NCBI RefSeq assembly: GCF_001682865.1 | Contig: NZ_MAQX01000037.1 | Span: forward strand, 62,001 to 126,000 | Direction of reading: 5' to 3' | Length of the DNA stretch: 64,000 bases | Source: Bacillus sp. FJAT-26390 | GTDB taxonomy: Bacteria > Bacillota > Bacilli > Paenibacillales > Paenibacillaceae | Shown: one piece after another, positions 59,053 through 64,000 of the stretch | Layout: every line of letters starts with the position of its first letter | Position numbering within the stretch: the stretch's first letter is position 1 | Program-made: the position numbers and the translations under genes | Notes under the pieces: generated by a model | Databases searched by the model: none | What the model saw: the letters and a program-made list of their open reading frames with translations, nothing else | Told to the model about the DNA's origin: nothing

Positions 59053-59781
59053 CTAGCACGCTTCTTCTACGACAGGGCAATCTTCTTCACTGGATGACGG
59101 AGCTGAAGGCTGAGACTCCGATGATGATGATGAAGACGACGATGACGATGAAGACGATGAAGAAGTTGGCGCTTTAGGCTGAACCGCTTCTTTTTTCACG
59201 AAAGTGATTGATTTTTTCTCTTCTTTTGGAGCTGGAGCCGGTTCGCTCTTTTTCTCTTCTGTTTTCGCCGCGGATACCGTTGCTTTTGCTTCTTCCTTGA
59301 CGGTAGCTGCCGGAGCTTTAGGCTCGCTTGGCGCCTTTGTAGCTAATTGTGCTTTAGGCTCGCTCTCTACTTTGGCGGCAGATTCGCTTGCTTTTGGCTT
59401 GCTGTCTTCTTTGGTGCCAGCAGCTGCCGTTTTGGAGCTGGCTTCTTCTTTCACCGATGCGGCTTGTGCTTTTGGCTCATTCTCATTAGCTGCATTTTTT
59501 TCTACTGCTGCTTCTGCTGCCGGCTCGTTTTCTGCCGGTGCTGCGGCCGTTTTGACAGCAGGCTGATTTTCCTTTTCTTCTACTGCTGTTGTGACAACTT
59601 CAGGCGATTTTTCGTCTGCGTTCACCGTTGCAGCCGTGTTCGATTGCTTATTTTCTGTTACAGCAGCGTTTCCATTGGCTGCCGAAACCTCATGGTCCTG
59701 TTTAGTGGCAGATAAGGCTGCATAAGTGGAAATTAATATAACTGCGGCTGCAATGCTGAGTGACAAAGTAAGCTTTTTCAT
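59053..59781 (-). CDS. Secreted low-complexity protein with C-terminal Cys-X6-Cys tail
   Basis: 242 residues. Signal peptide or anchor (LTLSLSIAAAVILISTYAAL), then ~180 residues rich in Ala, Lys, Glu, Pro and Ser without order (repeats such as SEPKA, KEEAKA), a run of 15 serines, and a final EEDCPVVEEAC in which Cys235 and Cys242 are the only cysteines and Cys242 is the last residue. No family known to me. Start at 59781 is placed 12 nt after AAAGG; the ATG at 59793 touches it. Followed by the SLH thioredoxin-like gene, so the cysteine pair may be its partner. Confidence 0.8.
   Translation of the reverse strand: MKKLTLSLSIAAAVILISTYAALSATKQDHEVSAANGNAAVTENKQSNTAATVNADEKSPEVVTTAVEEKENQPAVKTAAAPAENEPAAEAAVEKNAANENEPKAQAASVKEEASSKTAAAGTKEDSKPKASESAAKVESEPKAQLATKAPSEPKAPAATVKEEAKATVSAAKTEEKKSEPAPAPKEEKKSITFVKKEAVQPKAPTSSSSSSSSSSSSSSSESQPSAPSSSEEDCPVVEEAC
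59119..59163 (-). repeat. Serine-codon microsatellite
   Basis: Fifteen successive TCN codons (TCT, TCA, TCG mix) encode the poly-serine run of the Cys-tail protein. Length changes by triplets would keep the frame. Confidence 0.85.
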
Positions 59782-60282
59782 AGTAATGGTCATCCTTTCG
59801 GTACGTTCTGGTTTTGGTATGAAATCTCGTTTGCAATGCTTTTAATCGTTCGACTTAAAGATACTCTCGCCCGCCTTTGACCCTTCCTCCTTTGATTTTT
59901 AGTGCCCGGATAAAAAAAGAAGACCCAACTAGGGCGTAAATATACGCTCCTTGCTGAATCTCTGGTGGACCAGTCGATTTATCATTCTCCGTTATCCATC
60001 AAAATGATTTTCCAATTCATTTTGTACGTAGGTTCTATATTATGCTCCCAAAATTACCCTGTCAATAACTAAAAGCATAATTTCCTATCTTTTTTATCGG
60101 AATTATTTTTCCGAGACGTGAATGAGCGAAAATAAACACAGAAAATGGAATTATCAGCAAGAAAATTTCCTTTTTCCACCGAATGCTTTACCTCGGCCTA
60201 GTCAGAGAGCGATCACCTCTCCGAGGAAGCTTAATTGCTCGAGCATGCAGCCGCCATCTTGAAACTTATGAAGGAGAATCCC
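59782..60282. other. Leader and promoter region of the Cys-tail gene
   Basis: A minus-strand promoter is visible: TTGACA (60065-60060), 17-nt spacer, TAATAT (60042-60037). The leader that follows is about 250 nt long and holds the stem GCGTA/TACGC (59934-59947), a weak CCC/GGG hairpin and a run of seven Ts (about 59912-59918), which could act as an attenuator. I found no match to known riboswitch cores. The part above 60066 is AT-rich without features. Confidence 0.45.
60037..60065 (-). promoter_or_regulatory. Sigma-A promoter of the Cys-tail/SLH unit
   Basis: Perfect -35 TTGACA with 17-nt spacing to TAATAT on the minus strand, about 255 bp before the start of the Cys-tail gene. Confidence 0.65.
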
Positions 60283-60369
60283 ATGCTGCTTGTAATATTG
60301 ATGGCAGCCTGCGCCTCGACACGATTAACGGGATTAATATTATTGCGCCACGAGGGTCGACTATTCTGA
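60283..60369 (+). CDS. Possible 28-residue hydrophobic peptide
   Basis: ATG with AAGGAG 6 nt upstream opens a frame for MLLVILMAACASTRLTGLI and nine further residues. The start resembles a lipoprotein signal (LMAAC) but lacks the usual basic residues. It sits on the opposite strand to its neighbours in an otherwise empty gap. Weak support; may be chance. Confidence 0.3.
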   Translation: MLLVILMAACASTRLTGLILLRHEGRLF

Positions 60370-60441
60370 TAAACGTTGGCTGAATCTACAGGCACGACGT
60401 AGCAGTAAGCAACCGCTCGGAAGACATTACTGCGGAGAATG

Positions 60442-60484
60442 GAACGAGAAAGGAGCCTGCGCTTGGTAGGCTCCTTTCTCGTTC
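60442..60484. terminator. 17-bp perfect hairpin, terminator-like
   Basis: GAACGAGAAAGGAGCCT (60442-60458) and its complement (60468-60484) around a 9-nt loop. It follows the stop of the isomerase-like gene at 60489. The T-rich part is inside the stem (CTCCTTTCTC) rather than after it; on the plus strand T-rich sequence follows. Confidence 0.7.
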
Positions 60485-60488
60485 GCTC

Positions 60489-61343
60489 TTATTTCTCTTT
60501 TTTCCAATCCAGCTCGATCAGCTTCGATTGCAAGTGAGAAATGTTTTGCTTCGCGTACCAGTCCGGATCGGATTGACGCGAGTGAAAGCCAATTTCCGAC
60601 GTCAAGTAGCCTTTGTAGCCAACTTCCTTCAAAGCGCGCAGCACACCATCAAAATCACAGCGCCCGTGACCTGGCGGAAGTCGTTCGTTGTCAGAAAGAT
60701 GAATGTGATGCAGCTTGCCAGCCATGCGATACACATAATCGCTTGCCACTTCGTTGCGGTACAAGGCGTGAAATGTATCAAACATCAGCTTTACATTATC
60801 TTGGCCGGATTGCTCGCTAAAAAGAAGTGCATCGTCTGCGGATTCAATGAGATTGCTGTCTGCCGGCGTTGGTTCGACAACCACGGTAATGCCAAGCTCC
60901 TTCGCGTATTGCGCTACTTCAGCAAGAGCTTCTAGGCTATAATCCCATGCTTGCTTCTTCGAGGTACCAAATACAGCCCAACCCGCCAAGTAAATGACCG
61001 TAGGACATTCCCAATCATGTGCTAGGCGCAGCACTTCTTTATAATGGTTGATAGTATACGCTCTTTCCTCGGCTATCGGCGAGCTTGGATTGTGGCCCGG
61101 GCCGCCACCCGGCGCCGGCAGCATGGATGATACCTGTAAGTTCTCCTTCTTTAGCAGTTGGAAAATATCTTTGCGGCGCTGCGCGGATACATGATCCGGC
61201 CAAGCATGCGGACTTGCGCACCCAATTTCAATTCCGTCATAACCAAACGAAGCAAGGCGATGAATGACTTCTTCTAATGGATAGGAAGGCACCCACACCG
61301 GAAAGCTGCTGTACACCCATGTATTAAACGATATCCCTTTCAC
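60489..61343 (-). CDS. Sugar phosphate isomerase/epimerase (TIM barrel)
   Basis: 284-residue cytosolic protein of the xylose-isomerase-like superfamily: KGISFNTWVYSSFPVWVPSY, FGYDGIEIGCASPHAWPDHV, ITVVVEPTPADSNLIESADD (metal Glu), VKLMFDTFHALYRNE, LHHIHLSDNERLPPGHGRCD and YLTSEIGF. This pattern is that of ketose 3-epimerase or inosose-type enzymes. The start is a GTG at 61343, 11 nt after AGAGG; a start at 61364 lacks a site. Last gene of the right-hand sugar operon. Confidence 0.9.
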   Translation of the reverse strand: MKGISFNTWVYSSFPVWVPSYPLEEVIHRLASFGYDGIEIGCASPHAWPDHVSAQRRKDIFQLLKKENLQVSSMLPAPGGGPGHNPSSPIAEERAYTINHYKEVLRLAHDWECPTVIYLAGWAVFGTSKKQAWDYSLEALAEVAQYAKELGITVVVEPTPADSNLIESADDALLFSEQSGQDNVKLMFDTFHALYRNEVASDYVYRMAGKLHHIHLSDNERLPPGHGRCDFDGVLRALKEVGYKGYLTSEIGFHSRQSDPDWYAKQNISHLQSKLIELDWKKEK

Positions 61344-61383
61344 CTTGAACACAACCTCTCGCATTTATTGATAACAGGAATAA

Positions 61384-62421
61384 TTAATCCCAAATAAATA
61401 CAGCCTTCTCCGTTAAACGTTCATCAAACATCCGAAATGCCGTGGCAGCTTCATCCAGCCTGAACGTATGCGAGACCAACTTCTCGACAGGCAGCTTACG
61501 TTCAATAATAAAGCGCGTAATTTCATCGTATTCAAAAATTGGAAAATACCATGAGCCCATCACCGTGATTTGCTTGCGGATAAGCTGAATGCTCGGATTG
61601 ATCGTCAGCTCTTTGCCTTCACCGATAAAGGCTGCACGGCCATGTGCCCGTAAACTATTCAGTGCCGTGTTCTGAGCATGCGGACTACCTGAGCAATCGA
61701 TCGCCGCATCCGCGCCGCGGCCGTTTGTGATTTCCATAATGCGTTCCAACACATTTTCTTTTCCGTTAATAATATGATCTGCGCCCAGATCTTTGGCTAC
61801 TTCAAGACGCTCGTCGAGCATATCTACTGCAATGACGGTTGCTCCTAAACCTTTGGCTACCATTACACCCGCCCCGCCCATTGGCCCCATGCCAAAAATA
61901 ACGAGCGTATCTCTGCCATTGATGCTCATGCGCTTCTGAGCATGGTACAGCGTGCCGACCGCATCGGTGGAAACCGCTGCGACGAGAAAACTCATCTCAT
62001 CAGGAATGCGCATGCAGTTCTCTTCCGGAACAACAACGTAGTCCGCATCGCCGCCATGCGTATCGAAGCCGATACATTTCCATTCCGGACAGAACATCTT
62101 ATAGCCGCTCTTGCAGTGCTCGCATTCCCCGCAGCCAATCGCGAGGTAAACCGCAACGCGATCGCCAGCCTTGAAGCGAGCAACCCCTTCCCCAACCAGC
62201 GTAATTTCGCCTGCCGGCTCATGTCCTGGATGGATGCAGCCGGATTTAGTCGACTCTCCGCCAACAACCGGATCACTGCCATAGTAAAGACTCATGTCGC
62301 TGCGGCAAATCGCCGACGCCTTCATTTTAATAAGAACCTCGCCACTGCCCGGAACCGGAATCGGCACTTCTTTCACTTCTACTTGCTTGTCGCCTGGAAA
62401 TACTACTGCTTTCATTGTCAT
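61384..62421 (-). CDS. Zinc-dependent medium-chain alcohol/polyol dehydrogenase
   Basis: 345-residue NAD(P)-dependent dehydrogenase. Catalytic zinc site Cys in AICRSDMSL with HPGHEPAGEI; structural zinc cysteines in CGECEHCKSGYKMFC; cofactor fold in FGMGPMGGAGVMVAKGLG. It belongs to the sorbitol/threonine dehydrogenase-like branch. Start at 62421 has GGAGG 7 nt upstream, 13 nt after the Gfo/Idh stop. Acts with its operon neighbours on a polyol or sugar. Confidence 0.93.
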   Translation of the reverse strand: MTMKAVVFPGDKQVEVKEVPIPVPGSGEVLIKMKASAICRSDMSLYYGSDPVVGGESTKSGCIHPGHEPAGEITLVGEGVARFKAGDRVAVYLAIGCGECEHCKSGYKMFCPEWKCIGFDTHGGDADYVVVPEENCMRIPDEMSFLVAAVSTDAVGTLYHAQKRMSINGRDTLVIFGMGPMGGAGVMVAKGLGATVIAVDMLDERLEVAKDLGADHIINGKENVLERIMEITNGRGADAAIDCSGSPHAQNTALNSLRAHGRAAFIGEGKELTINPSIQLIRKQITVMGSWYFPIFEYDEITRFIIERKLPVEKLVSHTFRLDEAATAFRMFDERLTEKAVFIWD

Positions 62422-62434
62422 CTCTATTCCTCCA

Positions 62435-63601
62435 TCATGACTCGACTTGAACCCAGCGCTCTTCTTTATGGCTCTTAAGAATGGCTTCCATAATACACAT
62501 GGATAGATGTCCATCCTCGAAGGTGGCGAAATTCGCATGATCCTTCAGCAAGTCCTTTCCTTCTCGAATGAACGTATAATATTGCAGCATCATATTTTTC
62601 ACTGAATCCGGCCATCCTTCCGTATGACCGCCCGGGTGGTGAATGGAGGGTCTCGCCTCTTCAAGGAACAAAGCGGGATCTGCCATCAGCACCTCATTCG
62701 AACGATCACGGTGGCCAATCCATAAACTTGCCGGTTCTTCTTGCTTCCAATAGGCAGACTTTCGGCTGCCGTTTAATTCAAAGCTGAGGGCGTTTTTCCG
62801 GCCGGCGCTAACCTGAGATACGGTAAAGGCACCCTTGCTGCCGTCATCAAAGCGAACGAGAACCGAAGCGTAATCCTCAGTATGGATAGGTATGTCTTTG
62901 TATTCTGGTGTCAGCTCGTCCTTGCTTGCACCAAACGTATTGGCATGGGATACGGTTTTTTTCCTAGTTGGATGCACCGTCCATAAATCAGCGAATACTT
63001 GTTTTATTTTTTTACCTGTCACGTATTGGACTGTGTCGCACCAGTGCGAGCCGATATCCGCGACCGCCCTCGACCTACCGCCTGTCTTATCTTCCAATCG
63101 CCAATTATAATCCGTTTCATACAGCAACCAGTCCTGCAAATAGCTGCCGTGCACCACATTTATTTTGCCGAATTCACCTTGCTTGACCATCTCGGAGAGC
63201 TGCTTCATCATCGGATATTGACGGTAGTTAAAATTAACGCCGTGCACAATGCCGTGCTTCCTTGCCAGGGCCAGCAACTCAGCAGATTCGGAGCTCGACA
63301 TAGCAAGTGGCTTCTCGGACAGGACATGCTTACCGGCTGCGATGATCTCAAGGTTGATCTGATGATGCAGATGGTTTGGCGTACAATTATGAACAACGTC
63401 AATATCCGGATTGCGAAGCATATCCTTGTAATCGCCGTAGGCAAGCGGCACGCCAAGCTGCTCCGCCTTGCTTCGGGCGCTCTCCTCGCCATTTTGAGCC
63501 AAGGCGATCACTTCAACGAATTCCAGCCTGCGTATGGCCTCAATATGCGCCGGTCCGATAAAACCCGTACCGATAATACCTGCTTTGATTTTATTTATCA
63601 T
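62435..63601 (-). CDS. Gfo/Idh/MocA family oxidoreductase
   Basis: 388-residue sugar or inositol dehydrogenase. Rossmann start KAGIIGTGFIGPAHIEAI, NCTPNHLHHQINLEIIAAGK, EKP motif in VLSEKPLAMS, and the catalytic region GGRSRAVADIGSHWCDTVQY with the Asp-X3-His pair. The ATG overlaps the stop of the permease gene (ATGA). Typical for operons taking up and oxidising a sugar or inositol; the ligand is not visible. Confidence 0.93.
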   Translation of the reverse strand: MINKIKAGIIGTGFIGPAHIEAIRRLEFVEVIALAQNGEESARSKAEQLGVPLAYGDYKDMLRNPDIDVVHNCTPNHLHHQINLEIIAAGKHVLSEKPLAMSSSESAELLALARKHGIVHGVNFNYRQYPMMKQLSEMVKQGEFGKINVVHGSYLQDWLLYETDYNWRLEDKTGGRSRAVADIGSHWCDTVQYVTGKKIKQVFADLWTVHPTRKKTVSHANTFGASKDELTPEYKDIPIHTEDYASVLVRFDDGSKGAFTVSQVSAGRKNALSFELNGSRKSAYWKQEEPASLWIGHRDRSNEVLMADPALFLEEARPSIHHPGGHTEGWPDSVKNMMLQYYTFIREGKDLLKDHANFATFEDGHLSMCIMEAILKSHKEERWVQVES

Positions 63602-64000
63602 TTTTTTACCGCTTTCTTGCCGAATACGACAGCCAAAATAATAATTAAGCCTTTGATCATCATTTGTTGGCTGACATCAAGTCCCATGATAATAAGTCCG
63701 TTGTTGATGGTTCCGATCATAAGTGCGCCTACTACGGTGCCGACTATCGTGCCAACTCCCCCGAATAAGCTGGTACCGCCAAGAATGACAGCCGCAATGA
63801 CCGAAAGCTCATCTCCTTCGCCAAAGGAGAATCGTCCCGCATTCATCCGCCCAGCATACAAAAGACCTGCTAGACCAGCCATGGCTCCGGTGCCAAGGAA
63901 CACGAGAAGCTTAATGCGCGCAGTCTTCACGCCAGAAAATTTAGCTGCGTTCTCATTGCCGCCTGTAGCAAGGGTCTGCCGGCCAAACGAGGTTTTACGC
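63598..64000 (-). CDS. RbsC-type sugar ABC transporter permease, C-terminal part
   Basis: Only the last 134 residues lie in the window; the start is beyond the right edge. It shows SFGRQTLATGGNENAAKFSG, AGLAGLLYAGRMNAGRFSFG, DELSVIAAVILGGTSLFGGV and the C-terminal span IKGLIIILAVVFGKKAVKK, all typical of RbsC/XylH permeases. Partner ATPase and binding protein should lie to the right. Its stop overlaps the next start. Confidence 0.93.
   Translation of the reverse strand, partial: RKTSFGRQTLATGGNENAAKFSGVKTARIKLLVFLGTGAMAGLAGLLYAGRMNAGRFSFGEGDELSVIAAVILGGTSLFGGVGTIVGTVVGALMIGTINNGLIIMGLDVSQQMMIKGLIIILAVVFGKKAVKK

Noticed and set aside
60183..60383. 66-codon plus-strand frame
   Set aside because: No ribosome site and no recognisable protein features; the small frame at 60283 is better supported.
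60181..60441. Possible M-box or c-di-AMP riboswitch
   Set aside because: The conserved cores of these riboswitches could not be found on either strand.
1..64000. Mobile elements, tRNA, rRNA or CRISPR arrays
   Set aside because: No transposase, integrase, terminal repeats with target duplications, tRNA cloverleaf or repeat-spacer array was seen on either strand.

Overview
The window looks like a chromosomal stretch of a Gram-positive, Paenibacillaceae-type bacterium (Paenibacillus or a close relative; inferred). The signs are strong AGGAGG-type ribosome sites, frequent TTG and GTG starts, S-layer-homology (SLH) anchored enzymes, LplB/YtcP-type sugar ABC transporters without their own ATPase, a membrane-bound AraC-type regulator, CcpA-type cre boxes and a GlnR/TnrA box. 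I see no rRNA, tRNA, CRISPR array, insertion sequence or phage gene.

Layout. 1-5 kb: an SDR dehydrogenase divergent from a TetR regulator, a small basic protein, an orphan APS kinase, a luciferase-like monooxygenase. 5-9.6 kb: GDSL esterase, a Gfo/Idh-ThuA pair, LtrA, a sugar isomerase-like protein. 9.8-17.6 kb: a galactoside operon (LacI regulator with probable AUU start, GH35 beta-galactosidase, two permeases, binding lipoprotein) behind a consensus promoter overlapped by a cre box and followed by three LacI-type operators. 17.8-20.7 kb: a Tat cassette (tatA, TnrA-like regulator, tatC, Tat-signal amidohydrolase) around a perfect TGTNA-N7-TNACA box. 20.8-22 kb: MFS transporter. 22.2-36.3 kb: a polysaccharide-use cluster with a membrane AraC-type regulator, two paralogous binding lipoproteins, two permeases, a 1624-residue SLH-anchored GH27 enzyme and an SGNH esterase. 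36.4-43.5 kb: GH95 alpha-L-fucosidase with FAH hydrolase, two SDRs, an enolase-superfamily acid-sugar dehydratase and an AraC regulator, which together fit the non-phosphorylative L-fucose route.

43.7-49.4 kb: class C beta-lactamase-like hydrolase, lipid II flippase Amj, SDR, TolB-like propeller, methyltransferase-TPR protein. 49.6-52.3 kb: a drug-type ABC exporter operon closed by a winged-helix regulator, behind a 43-bp dyad operator. 52.3-54 kb: an ABC-F protein. 54-60 kb: a probable extracytoplasmic thiol system (TlpA/ResA-like thioredoxin, CcdA, SLH protein with two thioredoxin-like modules, secreted low-complexity protein ending in a Cys-X6-Cys tail). 60.4-64 kb: a sugar or polyol operon (RbsC-type permease, Gfo/Idh dehydrogenase, zinc alcohol dehydrogenase, TIM-barrel isomerase) cut by the right edge.

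Most of the region serves capture and breakdown of plant or microbial glycans: surface enzymes cut, lipoproteins and permeases import, cytosolic dehydrogenases and hydrolases finish, with carbon control at several cre boxes. The most novel-looking parts are the nitrogen-box Tat cassette with its own substrate and the surface thiol cluster with the Cys-tail protein.
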